From positions 69,227 to 133,226 of the forward strand of contig CACJPV010000003.1 of assembly GCA_902595425.1 (NCBI GenBank): 64,000 nucleotides of DNA, read 5' to 3'. Below are positions 9,660 through 18,720 of this stretch, piece after piece. A program made the position numbers and the translations under genes. How positions within the stretch are numbered: the first letter of the stretch is position 1; each line of letters starts with the position of its first letter. The notes beneath the pieces were generated by a model. The model was not told the DNA's origin, ran no database searches, and was given only the letters and a program-made list of their open reading frames with translations. This DNA is from an uncultured Alphaproteobacteria bacterium (lineage in GTDB: Bacteria > Pseudomonadota > Alphaproteobacteria > HIMB59 > GCA-002718135).

Positions 9660-10570
9660 GTCTATTTTCTAAATTTAAAAACAATCTTAAAAAAACATCA
9701 AATTTTTTATCTTCTAATATACTTAACTCTTTTCAGAGCAAAAAAGTTGATACCAAAACTTTAGAAGAATTGGAGTCTGTTTTAATCTCTGCTGATATAA
9801 GTTTAGATGTAGTGGAAAAATTGATAAATTCAGTACGTAAAATTAAAACATCAGAGCTAGATATAACAACTACGATTCTTGAAACATTAGCTAAAGAAAT
9901 TGAAAATATACTTCAACCTAGAGAGGGAAAAATATTTGAAGTAAATGACCAAACTTCAAAAATTCTAATATTTATTGGTGTTAATGGAAGTGGCAAAACT
10001 ACAACCATAGGCAAAATTGCAAGTCAAATAAGAAATGAAAAAAAAATCTTAATTGCGGCTTGTGATACATTTAGGGCAGCAGCTATAGATCAATTAAAAA
10101 ATTGGGCAAATAAAAGTAATAATGATTTTTTTTCAGGAAATACCAACCAAGATCCTGCCAGTGTTGCTTTTCAAGCTACTGAAAAATTTAATAAAGAAAA
10201 TTACAATTATCTAATCATTGATACAGCAGGAAGATTATCTAATAATACAAATTTAGTAAATCAATTAGTTAAGATAAAAAATGTTGTCTCAAAAATTGAT
10301 CCCAAAACTAAAGTTGAAACAATTCTAGTTTTAGATGGTACCAATGGTTCAAATATGATCAAGCAAGTTGAAATATTTGGCAAAGAATTAAATGTTTCAA
10401 GTATAATTATCACAAAATTAGATGGTACTGCCAAAGGTGGCGCCTTAATTTCAATTGCAAATAAATACGAAATACCTATAAGCTACATCGGTCTTGGAGA
10501 AAAACCTGAAGATTTGGCGGAGTTTAGTGCTAGAAGCTTTGCAAGATCTATATTAGATTTGGAAGCATAA
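9656..10570 (+). CDS. ftsY: signal recognition particle receptor FtsY
   Basis: Membrane-associated SRP receptor GTPase. The NG domain holds P-loop GVNGSGKTTTIGKIA near residue 108, DTFRAAA, DTAGRL and TKLDGTAKGGA. At 304 aa it lacks the long acidic A domain of E. coli FtsY and starts with a short basic segment, as in many alphaproteobacteria. Its ATG overlaps the mtaB stop by 4 nt. The dapF-mtaB-ftsY-yciB order is common in the class. Confidence 0.96.
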   Translation: MSLFSKFKNNLKKTSNFLSSNILNSFQSKKVDTKTLEELESVLISADISLDVVEKLINSVRKIKTSELDITTTILETLAKEIENILQPREGKIFEVNDQTSKILIFIGVNGSGKTTTIGKIASQIRNEKKILIAACDTFRAAAIDQLKNWANKSNNDFFSGNTNQDPASVAFQATEKFNKENYNYLIIDTAGRLSNNTNLVNQLVKIKNVVSKIDPKTKVETILVLDGTNGSNMIKQVEIFGKELNVSSIIITKLDGTAKGGALISIANKYEIPISYIGLGEKPEDLAEFSARSFARSILDLEA

Positions 10571-10571
10571 C

Positions 10572-11111
10572 ATGAAATCAATCTATAAACTTTTAATTGA
10601 TATAGGGCCATTAGCTGTATTTTTTATATTCTATACAAAGAGTGGCTTACAAGCATCAATTTTACCTCTAATGATAGCAACTGTAATTGCAGTTTTATTT
10701 TCTTACATTCTAGAAAAAAAAATACCTATGATGCCAACGGTTGGGGCTGGAATAGTTTTAATTTTTGGTGGGTTAACAATTTATTTTGATAATGAAATTT
10801 TTATTAAAATGAAACCTACCATCATTAATTTAGTTTTTGCAGTAATTCTCTATGGCGGTATACTTGTAAAAAAACCCCTACTTAAAATATTACTTGGTGC
10901 AGCACTAAAGCTTGAAGAAGAAGGGTGGAGAAAACTAACTCACCGCTGGATAGGTTTTTTTATTGCGCTTGCAATCCTTAATGAAATTGTATGGAGAACA
11001 CAGTCAACAGATATATGGGTAAATTTTAAAGTTTTTGGAATTATACCAATAACTTTTATTTTTACGATGACTCAATTTCCATTAATAAAAAAATATCAAA
11101 TTGAGGATTAA
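10572..11111 (+). CDS. yciB: inner-membrane-spanning protein YciB / septation protein A
   Basis: Polytopic inner-membrane protein implicated in cell-envelope integrity and septation. At 179 aa it has five to six hydrophobic segments. The family hallmarks are IDIGPLAVFFIFY at the N-terminus, KPTIINLVFAVILYGG, and the C-terminal EEGWRKLTHRW followed by LNEIVWR. It starts 1 nt after the ftsY stop. It converges on pgk with a 4-nt overlap, so no terminator separates them. Confidence 0.93.
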   Translation: MKSIYKLLIDIGPLAVFFIFYTKSGLQASILPLMIATVIAVLFSYILEKKIPMMPTVGAGIVLIFGGLTIYFDNEIFIKMKPTIINLVFAVILYGGILVKKPLLKILLGAALKLEEEGWRKLTHRWIGFFIALAILNEIVWRTQSTDIWVNFKVFGIIPITFIFTMTQFPLIKKYQIED

Positions 11112-12304
11112 CTTAAATTATTTTCTCTTAACGCAATAATTCCTGGAGATTGATTGCCTTCCAACCATTCTAAAAAGGCACCACCTGCATTAGAGATATA
11201 ATCAAAACCATCTTCAGCATTTGCATTCTTGATTGCAGAAACAGTATCACCTCCTCCAGCAAGAGCGTTTATACCAAATTTGTTTGCATTTATTTTTATA
11301 TTAATAGCAATTTCATTTGTTGCTTTATCATATGGTTTGTATTCAAATGCCCCAACTGGACCATTCCATAAAACCATTTTTGAATTTTTAATTTCTTCAT
11401 TAATTAAGGCAGTAGTTTTTGTTCCTAAATCTAAAATCATATAGTTTTGAGCAATATCATTAATATCAAATTCTGTGGGTTCTTTGTCTTCAATACTTTT
11501 TCCACAAACCACATCAAGAGGAAGTATTATTTTACAATTGAACTGAATGGCCTTTTTTTGAATATCTCTTGCCAAATCAACTAAATCTTTTTCAACTAAG
11601 GATTTACTTACTTTTATATCTTTTGATAATAAGAATGTATTAGCCATGGCTCCACCAATAACAAGACAGTTAAACTGTTTTATCAAATTATTTAACAAGT
11701 TAATTTTGGTTGAAATCTTTGACCCTCCAACAATAGCTAAATTTGGTTTTTTTGATTTTTCTAGAAACATGTTTATGTTTTCTATTTCTTTGATTAGGTG
11801 ATTTCCAGCAACAGCTGGAATATATTTTGCAAAGCCAATAATTGATGTATGATTTCTGTGGGAAGCAGAAAAAGCATCGTTTACGTAAACATCAAATAAA
11901 CCACTAATATTTTTTGCAAAATCCCAGTCTATTTTTTCTTCACCTTTTTCAAATCTAATATTTTCAACAAGACACACTTCACCTGGATTCATCTCATCAA
12001 TTTTTTTATCTATATTTTCTTCTTGAAGGTTTTTTAAAAAGTGAATTTTTTCGACTTCTAGAATTTCTGCCAGTGGTGAAAGAATAAATTTCAAAGAATA
12101 CTTTTTAATTACTTCTCCTTTAGGTCTTCCAAAATGAGCTAAAATAAAAATCTTATTTTTATTTTCAACAAGGTTTTCTATAGATGATTTTATTGCTAAA
12201 ATTCTTGATAAGTCTGTAATTGCCCCATCTACTAAAGGAACATTTAAATCGGCTCTAAATAATACCTTTTTACCTTTTACTTTGTAATTAATAAGATTTT
12301 TCAT
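11108..12304 (-). CDS. pgk: phosphoglycerate kinase
   Basis: Transfers phosphate between 1,3-bisphosphoglycerate and ADP in central carbon metabolism. At 398 aa it has the N-terminal KVLFRADLNVPL, LAHFGRPKG, VNDAFSASHRNHTS and, in the ATP domain, GGSKISTKI, VLWNGPVGAFEY and ALAGGGDTVSAI. It is monocistronic here, with a 143-bp divergent gap to gcrA. Confidence 0.97.
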   Translation of the reverse strand: MKNLINYKVKGKKVLFRADLNVPLVDGAITDLSRILAIKSSIENLVENKNKIFILAHFGRPKGEVIKKYSLKFILSPLAEILEVEKIHFLKNLQEENIDKKIDEMNPGEVCLVENIRFEKGEEKIDWDFAKNISGLFDVYVNDAFSASHRNHTSIIGFAKYIPAVAGNHLIKEIENINMFLEKSKKPNLAIVGGSKISTKINLLNNLIKQFNCLVIGGAMANTFLLSKDIKVSKSLVEKDLVDLARDIQKKAIQFNCKIILPLDVVCGKSIEDKEPTEFDINDIAQNYMILDLGTKTTALINEEIKNSKMVLWNGPVGAFEYKPYDKATNEIAINIKINANKFGINALAGGGDTVSAIKNANAEDGFDYISNAGGAFLEWLEGNQSPGIIALRENNLS

Positions 12305-12394
12305 TTTTTTTGATAAATTCTATAAAAAATACATGTTATTTATTGGTTTTTTATAAAAAATCCCAGTTTTTTCTTTAAGTAGTTATATATTTAG

Positions 12395-12422
12395 TATAGT
12401 AGTGTTACCAAATACTACTATA
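12395..12422. promoter_or_regulatory. 9-bp perfect inverted repeat upstream of gcrA (candidate operator)
   Basis: TATAGTAGT (12395-12403) and ACTACTATA (12414-12422) are perfect inverted arms with a 10-nt spacer. They lie 25 nt before the gcrA ATG. The left arm contains TATAGT, a possible -10 element, so a dimeric regulator bound here would cover the core promoter. Which protein binds is unknown. Confidence 0.5.
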
Positions 12423-12447
12423 TGTAGATAGTTAAAAAGGAAAAATT

Positions 12448-12921
12448 ATGCCTTGGGATGACAATAATGTTTCAAAACTAAGAGAATTATGGGATCAAGG
12501 GCTTCCTACAGCTCAAATAGGAAAACTTCTTGGTTTTACAAAAAATGCTGTAGTTGGAAAAGCGCATAGAATTGGACTTGAAAGAAGACCGTCTCCTATA
12601 AGGCGCACGGCAGTAAAGCCAGATAGAAAAAAAGCAAGATCACCAATTACTCCTAAATTGAATTTTGAGGTTGAAAAAGATAAAACTAAAGAAAGTAATC
12701 TCAATCAAGGAATTTTTCAACCAGCAGTAAAAAATTTATTCTCTAACAATACAAAAAGAGGCTGTGAATGGCCTGAAGGACATCCAGATGAGTCTGATTT
12801 TAAATTTTGTGGCAAAGAAAGATTTGATGATAAGCCATATTGTATTGAACATTGTGCAGTTGCATACATCATTCCTGATAAGGAAGAGTCAGACAAACAA
12901 AATATATCTCAGAGAGCCTAA
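12448..12921 (+). CDS. gcrA: GcrA cell-cycle regulator
   Basis: Alphaproteobacterial sigma-70 cofactor that acts at promoters carrying CcrM-methylated GANTC. At 157 aa it has an N-terminal helix-turn-helix (PWDDNNVSKLRELWDQGLP ... KNAVVGKAHRIGL), a basic linker, and a C-terminal Cys/His segment (RGCEWPEGHPDE, FCGKERFDDKPYCIEHC) typical of the sigma-binding end. A good AAGG Shine-Dalgarno lies 9 nt upstream. The presence of gcrA is strong evidence for Alphaproteobacteria. Confidence 0.94.
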   Translation: MPWDDNNVSKLRELWDQGLPTAQIGKLLGFTKNAVVGKAHRIGLERRPSPIRRTAVKPDRKKARSPITPKLNFEVEKDKTKESNLNQGIFQPAVKNLFSNNTKRGCEWPEGHPDESDFKFCGKERFDDKPYCIEHCAVAYIIPDKEESDKQNISQRA

Positions 12922-12971
12922 TTTTTTAATAGATTTGTTTTCTTAAATTGCTACCTTCATAAAATAATTTT

Positions 12972-14222
12972 ATGAAAAATAAAAATAATACGAATATTTT
13001 TACACCTGTTCTTATTGGTGGAAGTTTAATTTTATTAATTAGTTTTGCTATACGTTCAACTTTTGGTCTTTTTCAAATACCTATAGCTGATCAATTTTTG
13101 TGGGCAAGATCAGAATTTTCAATGGCTATAGCTATTCAAAATCTAGCTTGGGGAATTGGAACTCCTATCTTTAGTGCTTTTGCTGAAAAGTTTGGAGATC
13201 GTAAAGCAATAACTTTAGGATTGATTTTATATGCAATTGGAGTTTTTGTTAGCAGTTCAGCATCGTCGCCTGAAGCACATCAATTTCTTAATATTTTAAT
13301 TGGTTTTGGAATTGCTGGGAGCGGATTTGGACCGATACTTGCAGTGGTTGGAAGAACTGCAGCGCCCGATAAAAGATCTCTAGCTTTAGGCATTACAACA
13401 GCTGCAGGATCTGCAGGGCAAGTTATTGGACCACCATTTGCTGCTGGTCTTCTTAATATTATGCCTTGGTCTTCTGTTTTTATTATCTTTGCAATTATTA
13501 GTATTCTAACAATTTTATTGGTTCCTCTTTTAAAGTCAGAGCCAATTATCACAAAAAAAGAAGTAGAAGCAAACTTAACTGATGCTCTTAAAGATGCTTT
13601 TAAAGATCCAACCTATACTATGCTTTTCTTAGGTTTTTTTTCATGTGGTTTTCAATTAGCTTTCATTACAGCTCATTTTCCTGCTTTTATAGCAGAGGCA
13701 AGTAGTCCAATTATTCAAGGGAGTCTAATTAGTTTAGTTTGTAATTCAGTAACATCACTAGGAGCTTTATCAATTGCCCTTATTGGATTGTTTAATATAA
13801 TTGGCTCAATTACAGCAGGCGCGATGGGAAAATTTTACACAAAAAAATATTTATTATCGTTGATATATACAGGTAGAACAATTGCAGCGATTGCATTTAT
13901 AATGTTACCAATTACACCAACTTCGGTAGTAATATTTTCAATAGTAATGGGCTCTCTGTGGCTCGCAACAGTTCCATTAACATCAGGAATAATTGGTTAC
14001 ATTTATGGTTTAAAATTTATGGGTACTCTCTACGGGATAGTTTTTTTATCTCATCAAATTGGCTCTTTTGTAGGAGTATGGTTGGGTGGTTTATTTTATG
14101 ATATTTATGGAAGTTACGATATTGTCTGGTGGGTTGGAATAGGTGTTGGTGCTTTTTCAGCTATAATTCATTTACCTGTTAAGGAAATACCTCTTACAGA
14201 TAGAAAATACAAATTAGCTTAA
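12972..14222 (+). CDS. MFS transporter
   Basis: Major facilitator superfamily permease of 416 aa with about 12 hydrophobic segments. The A-motif-like loop between TM2 and TM3 reads EKFGDRKAITLG, and FGIAGSGFGPILAVVGR resembles the TM4-TM5 region of the oxalate/formate-monocarboxylate branch. The substrate cannot be read from sequence. It lies 50 nt after gcrA and 13 nt before the sulfotransferase-like gene; the three are probably not functionally linked. Confidence 0.88.
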   Translation: MKNKNNTNIFTPVLIGGSLILLISFAIRSTFGLFQIPIADQFLWARSEFSMAIAIQNLAWGIGTPIFSAFAEKFGDRKAITLGLILYAIGVFVSSSASSPEAHQFLNILIGFGIAGSGFGPILAVVGRTAAPDKRSLALGITTAAGSAGQVIGPPFAAGLLNIMPWSSVFIIFAIISILTILLVPLLKSEPIITKKEVEANLTDALKDAFKDPTYTMLFLGFFSCGFQLAFITAHFPAFIAEASSPIIQGSLISLVCNSVTSLGALSIALIGLFNIIGSITAGAMGKFYTKKYLLSLIYTGRTIAAIAFIMLPITPTSVVIFSIVMGSLWLATVPLTSGIIGYIYGLKFMGTLYGIVFLSHQIGSFVGVWLGGLFYDIYGSYDIVWWVGIGVGAFSAIIHLPVKEIPLTDRKYKLA

Positions 14223-14235
14223 TCAAAAAAATAAA

Positions 14236-14871
14236 TTGTCTAAATATTTAATTTTAAAAAATAATTCAAATCAGACTCTGGTTTATTATCCTGTTCCCAA
14301 AAACGCAAATACATCTGCAAAACTCTTCATTGCAAAACATTTAAAAATAGATGATCGCTTTATATTCATTGGCGATAAGATACCTAGGTATTTACAAAAA
14401 AGAGAGGATCTGCAGTCAAAGGAATCTATAGTGAGGTTTTTGCCCTCTAAGCAAAAATTTAAAAAAGTAAATGCTGACTTTAAATGTTGTATTGTTAGGA
14501 ATCCAATTAAAAGATTTCTATCAGCATATAAAAATAGAATATTGTATCACAAAGATAAATTATTTTATAATCATTCTATAGATCAAATACTAGAAAAGTT
14601 AGCGCAAAGAAGTTTTGAAAATCCACATTTTCTCCCTCAAGTATATTTCCTTGGAAATGACATTGAATATTATAATTTTTATTGTGACGTTGATGAAATT
14701 AATAAATTTGAAATATTTATAAATAATTTTTTTAATCAAAAAATTAATTTTCCAAAAATTCAAACTGGCTCAACAAAAGACGATATAATTTTAACAAAAA
14801 AACAAATTAAACAATTAGAGGAAATTTATGAAGAAGATTTTAGGTTAGTCTCTTCATTAAAAAATAATTAG
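14236..14871 (+). CDS. sulfotransferase family 2-like protein
   Basis: Probably transfers sulfate from PAPS to a sugar or other surface acceptor. The N-terminal YYPVPKNANTSAK resembles the 5'-phosphosulfate loop (PK.aGTS) of family 2 carbohydrate sulfotransferases, and CCIVRNPIKRFLSAYKNRI matches their 3'-phosphate motif (RnP..R..SaY). At 211 aa it is compact. The start is TTG at 14236, 13 nt after the MFS gene. The acceptor is unknown. No PAPS-synthesis gene is in view. Confidence 0.75.
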   Translation: MSKYLILKNNSNQTLVYYPVPKNANTSAKLFIAKHLKIDDRFIFIGDKIPRYLQKREDLQSKESIVRFLPSKQKFKKVNADFKCCIVRNPIKRFLSAYKNRILYHKDKLFYNHSIDQILEKLAQRSFENPHFLPQVYFLGNDIEYYNFYCDVDEINKFEIFINNFFNQKINFPKIQTGSTKDDIILTKKQIKQLEEIYEEDFRLVSSLKNN

Positions 14872-14940
14872 ATACACAATTTGTGGTCACCTTTAAGATT
14901 GTTACTATTAATTTTTTTGATTTAATGTATTTATTTTTGT

Positions 14941-15639
14941 ATGAAAAAAGTTGCTGCCTTTATTGCTTCAGGAACTGGAATTGGTGCTGGTGCGGCAATA
15001 CATTTATCCTCTAAAGGTTATCAAATAGCTATAATGTCTTCATCAGGCAAAGGACAAGAACTAGCAAAACAATTAAATGGATTAGGTTATACAGGTTCTA
15101 ATTTAGTTAGAGAAAATATTGAAGATTTTTTTCAAAAAATTTTAGATCGATATGGAAGAATCGATGTTTTGATTAACAGTGCCGGTCATGGGCCTAAAGG
15201 GGATATTTTAAATTTAAAAGATGAAGATTGGCAAAAAGGAATGGAGGTTTATCTATTAAATGTCATAAGAGCATCTAGAATTGTAACTCCATTAATGCAA
15301 AAACAAAAAAATGGCTCAATTATAAATATTTCTACTTTTGCAACTTTTGAACCTGATGAAAATTTTCCAACATCAAGTGTTTTTAGAGCCGGTTTAGCTT
15401 CATTTGCAAAACTTTATGCTAAAAAATACGCAAAGGATAATATTAGAATGAATAATATTTTGCCTGGATTTATCGACAGCTTACCTGAAAAAGCAGAATT
15501 CCTAGAGCGCATTCCTCTTAAACGGTATGGCAAGGTAAGTGAAATTTCAACCGTTATTGAAATGTTAGCTTCTGATGGTGGTGCTTATATTACTGGACAG
15601 AATATACGTGTTGATGGTGGAATCACACACTCTGTCTAG
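14941..15639 (+). CDS. SDR-family oxidoreductase
   Basis: Short-chain dehydrogenase/reductase of 232 aa. The N-terminal ASGTGIGAGAAIHL is a modified GxxxGxG cofactor loop, and LINSAGHGP is the NAG motif. NISTFATFEPDENFPTSSVFRAGLASFAKLYAKKYA covers the active-site stretch, and VDGGITHSV is the usual C-terminus. The YxxxK tyrosine seems replaced: FRAGLASFAK stands where YxASKAA is expected, so catalysis may be atypical. It begins 69 nt after the sulfotransferase gene and 9 nt before panB. The substrate is unknown. Confidence 0.85.
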   Translation: MKKVAAFIASGTGIGAGAAIHLSSKGYQIAIMSSSGKGQELAKQLNGLGYTGSNLVRENIEDFFQKILDRYGRIDVLINSAGHGPKGDILNLKDEDWQKGMEVYLLNVIRASRIVTPLMQKQKNGSIINISTFATFEPDENFPTSSVFRAGLASFAKLYAKKYAKDNIRMNNILPGFIDSLPEKAEFLERIPLKRYGKVSEISTVIEMLASDGGAYITGQNIRVDGGITHSV

Positions 15640-15648
15640 ATAATAAAA

Positions 15649-16443
15649 ATGAATAAACTTAGTTATAAAAAAATATTATCAAAAAAAAACAAAATGCCAA
15701 TTACTTGCTTAACTGCTTACTCAAAACCAATTGCAAAAATATTAGATGGAGAAGTTGATTTAATACTTATTGGAGACTCACTTGGTACAACTGTTTACGG
15801 AATGAAAAACACAAGAGGTGTTACACTTGATATGATGAAAAATCATGGAAGGGCTGTAGTAAAAAATACAAAATTCTCAATGACTGTCGTTGATATGCCA
15901 TACAACACTTATCGAAATAAAAAAGAAGCTTTAAACAATGCTAATATATTGATTAATTTCACAAAAGCTAATTTTGTAAAAATTGAAACAGATAATAAAA
16001 CAATCGATATAGTAAAATATTTAACAGATAATAAAATTAATGTTGTTTCTCATATAGGAGTAACCCCTCAACAGTTCGTGAATTTTAAAAAGATTAAAAG
16101 TGTTGGTAAACAAAATGAAGATAGAAAAAAACTACTAGAATTAGCAACTCAACTTGAGCAAGCAGGTTCGAAACTCATTGTGCTAGAATGTATAAATCAA
16201 TTAACAGCAAAAAAAATAACAAATATATTATCAATTCCAACAATTGGAATTGGCTCCTCTAAACATTGTGATGGACAAGTTTTAGTCATTGATGATATTT
16301 TAAATTTTAATTCAGATATTAAAAAACCAAAATTTGTAAAAAACTTTACTAATATTGAAGAAAATATCTCTAAAGCTGTAAAAAAATTTGCTATAACTGT
16401 TAAAAATAAAAAATTTCCACAGCAAAAACACTCTTATAAATAA
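15649..16443 (+). CDS. panB: 3-methyl-2-oxobutanoate hydroxymethyltransferase
   Basis: First committed step of pantothenate (coenzyme A) synthesis, making ketopantoate from ketoisovalerate and methylene-THF. Diagnostic stretches are ITCLTAYSKPIAKILD, LILIGDSLGTTVYG, VVDMPYNTY, VVSHIGVTPQQ and IPTIGIGSSKHCDGQVLV. The length of 264 aa is normal. panC is not adjacent. It converges on the carbonic anhydrase gene with a 16-bp gap and no obvious terminator hairpin. Confidence 0.93.
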   Translation: MNKLSYKKILSKKNKMPITCLTAYSKPIAKILDGEVDLILIGDSLGTTVYGMKNTRGVTLDMMKNHGRAVVKNTKFSMTVVDMPYNTYRNKKEALNNANILINFTKANFVKIETDNKTIDIVKYLTDNKINVVSHIGVTPQQFVNFKKIKSVGKQNEDRKKLLELATQLEQAGSKLIVLECINQLTAKKITNILSIPTIGIGSSKHCDGQVLVIDDILNFNSDIKKPKFVKNFTNIEENISKAVKKFAITVKNKKFPQQKHSYK

Positions 16444-16459
16444 TTAATTTTCAATTTAT

Positions 16460-17080
16460 TTAAATTTTTAATGATTTTATATCCCCTGAACTAATATTAT
16501 ATATTAAACCATAAATAGAAAGTTTTTTATTTTTTACCATTTTTTTCACTATTGGAAATTCTAACAAATTATAAACAGATACTCTAACATTTTCTTCTTC
16601 TAAAAAATTAATTTGGTTTTTCACAGATAGTGTTTTTGGAACATTTTTATATGCAGCACTGAGGTTAGCTAACCAACTATTTATAAATTTATAATTTTTG
16701 TTTGGTCCTTTTAAATAATGAGAGTAACCAGTTTTGATACCTCCACAATTTGTGTGTCCTAAAACAATAAAATTTGGCACTTTTAATACTTTTACTGCAT
16801 ACTCTATTGCAGCAAAAGTAGAATGATCGGTTTTTAATGATTTATATGATGGTATTATGTTTGCAATATTACGATGTATAAAAAAATCTCCTTCTTTAGC
16901 GCCAAAAATTGAGGCAACATTAACTCTTGAATCACAGCATGAAACAATCATTGCTTTAGGTTTTTGTCCAGACTTCGCAAGTTTTTCAATTTTACTTTTA
17001 TTTCGTAAATAAGAAGTGGATTTCCATGAATTATATCTTTTAATTAAAAATCTTGGCAAAAGGATTTTTTTATTTGTCAT
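16460..17080 (-). CDS. beta-class carbonic anhydrase
   Basis: Interconverts CO2 and bicarbonate using Zn2+. The zinc and catalytic dyad residues are visible in SCCDSRVN (first Cys and Asp/Arg) and LGHTNCGG (His and Cys), and HRNIANIIP is also typical. The length of 206 aa fits the family. It is divergent from dusA across 95 bp. Confidence 0.92.
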   Translation of the reverse strand: MTNKKILLPRFLIKRYNSWKSTSYLRNKSKIEKLAKSGQKPKAMIVSCCDSRVNVASIFGAKEGDFFIHRNIANIIPSYKSLKTDHSTFAAIEYAVKVLKVPNFIVLGHTNCGGIKTGYSHYLKGPNKNYKFINSWLANLSAAYKNVPKTLSVKNQINFLEEENVRVSVYNLLEFPIVKKMVKNKKLSIYGLIYNISSGDIKSLKI

Positions 17081-17175
17081 AAATATTTCAAAAAAAACAA
17101 CTTATATCAACTAATTATTGTAGGCAAGTAATTAGAGGTATAATTAGCATTTGTTTTATTAAATAAAATTTGATT

Positions 17176-18162
17176 ATGAAAGATATAATTGAACGAAAAT
17201 TTTGTGTTGCTCCTATGATGGGATACACAACTCCATATGCAAGAAATCTTTATAGAATATTATCAAAAAAAGCTTTTTTATTTTCAGAAATGATTGCTAC
17301 TAAAACTTTGATTCACTCTAAAAACACTCAATCAATAATAGCAAATGAGAATCAAAATCCAATTGCGCTACAAGTTGGCGGTTCTGAATATCTTGATTTA
17401 AAAAAATGCGCAAGAATAGCTTATGAATTAAACTATAATGAGATTAATTTAAATGTTGGATGTCCAAGTAAGGCTGTCCAAAAAGGAAGTTTTGGAGCAT
17501 GTTTAATGCAAGATAAGATTTTAGTTAGAAATTGCTTGAACTCTATGCAAATAAATAAAAACATAGATGTTACAATCAAATGTAGGATTGGAATTGGAAA
17601 AAATTTCAATTATGATTATTTTGAAGAGTTTATTGATGAAGTTTTAAAAAGTGGTATCAAAATTGTTTATGTTCATGCAAGAAATGCCATCTTAAATGGT
17701 TTTAGTCCAAAAGAAAATAGAAATATTCCACCATTAAATTATGATTTTGTAAAAAAAATAAAAAATAAGTTTCCTCAGACTACTTTTATATTAAACGGAG
17801 GAATAGACTCTATTGAAAAAGCTATTGTGATGTCAAAAATATATGATGGTATAATGGTTGGAAGATTAATTCAAAACAACCCTTTTTGTTTGAAAAATGT
17901 TGATAGATTATTTTATAATAAACAAAATTCATATACTGTTACAGAAGATACGATTATTGAATATTTTGATTATATAAAACCAAAATTAGGCACTGACAGT
18001 ATTTATAGATTATTAAGCCCTTTATTAAATATATTTTTTGGTATTGCGAATGGAAAAAAATTCAAGATTGATGTTCATTCCAATATGAAAAATAATAATT
18101 TTGATAAACTAGAAAAAATATTTCTCAGTTTTGTTAGAGAGAAAAGTTTATTAATAAATTAA
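17176..18162 (+). CDS. dusA: tRNA-dihydrouridine synthase A
   Basis: FMN-dependent enzyme reducing uridines in the tRNA D-loop. It has VAPMMGYTTPYAR at the N-terminus, NLNVGCPSKAVQKGSFGACLMQD with the catalytic Cys, and TIKCRIGIG and VHARNAILNGFSPKENR, which are DusA-specific. The frame opens at a TTG at 17170; I chose the ATG at 17176 (MKDIIERKF), giving 328 aa. It overlaps the convergent PagL-like gene by 4 nt. Confidence 0.94.
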   Translation: MKDIIERKFCVAPMMGYTTPYARNLYRILSKKAFLFSEMIATKTLIHSKNTQSIIANENQNPIALQVGGSEYLDLKKCARIAYELNYNEINLNVGCPSKAVQKGSFGACLMQDKILVRNCLNSMQINKNIDVTIKCRIGIGKNFNYDYFEEFIDEVLKSGIKIVYVHARNAILNGFSPKENRNIPPLNYDFVKKIKNKFPQTTFILNGGIDSIEKAIVMSKIYDGIMVGRLIQNNPFCLKNVDRLFYNKQNSYTVTEDTIIEYFDYIKPKLGTDSIYRLLSPLLNIFFGIANGKKFKIDVHSNMKNNNFDKLEKIFLSFVREKSLLIN

Positions 18163-18689
18163 AAAGGTTTTTGGTATGACAAACTTATGATTTCCACACC
18201 AGGGTTTTTATCTCCAATATTAGCATTTGATATATGACTTATAGAAACACCAATTCTGTCTCTATTTTTCAATTGGTAACTAAATTCTAAACCAGTTCTA
18301 AACTCTATTTTATTACCAAGTTTTTTTCCATCTCCATCATCGTAATATCCCAAACCAAAACTTGGTGTAATATGCCAGTTATTTTCATTCCCAGATGCTA
18401 ATTCACCAAGGTTGTCCTCTAAATATATTCCACTAATAAAATAATAAGCATTGTCAGAAGTCACTTCAATACCTGCAAATGGTTTTAAATAAAAAAAGTT
18501 ATCTTCTGCAGGACCTATATCAAATAGTGTATAATCAAATCTTCTTTCATATCTTAGGTCTGTTGCATGATCTGAACTTGATCCATCAAATTTGATATCG
18601 TAAATACCAACGCCAAATACATTATAGCCTTCTGCAAAAGCAATTTGGGTTTTTAAGACAAAAAAAACAAATACTAAAATTTTAAGCAT
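18159..18689 (-). CDS. PagL-like lipid A 3-O-deacylase (acyloxyacyl hydrolase family)
   Basis: Outer-membrane 8-stranded beta-barrel that removes a lipid A acyl chain. Residues 1-19 form a signal peptide (LVFVFFVLKTQIAFA-E). Alternating-residue strands fill the rest, and the chain ends in aromatic Phe176 like many outer-membrane proteins. SISHISNANIGDKNPGVE carries His152, Ser154 and Glu166; the H-x-S and S+12=E spacing matches the PagL catalytic triad. The length of 176 aa fits. It lies 31 nt after rpoH on the same strand, which suggests possible co-transcription with the heat-shock sigma factor. Confidence 0.8.
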   Translation of the reverse strand: MLKILVFVFFVLKTQIAFAEGYNVFGVGIYDIKFDGSSSDHATDLRYERRFDYTLFDIGPAEDNFFYLKPFAGIEVTSDNAYYFISGIYLEDNLGELASGNENNWHITPSFGLGYYDDGDGKKLGNKIEFRTGLEFSYQLKNRDRIGVSISHISNANIGDKNPGVEIISLSYQKPF

Positions 18690-18720
18690 GTCTTTTGTTT
18701 ATTTTAAAGGCATGAAATTT

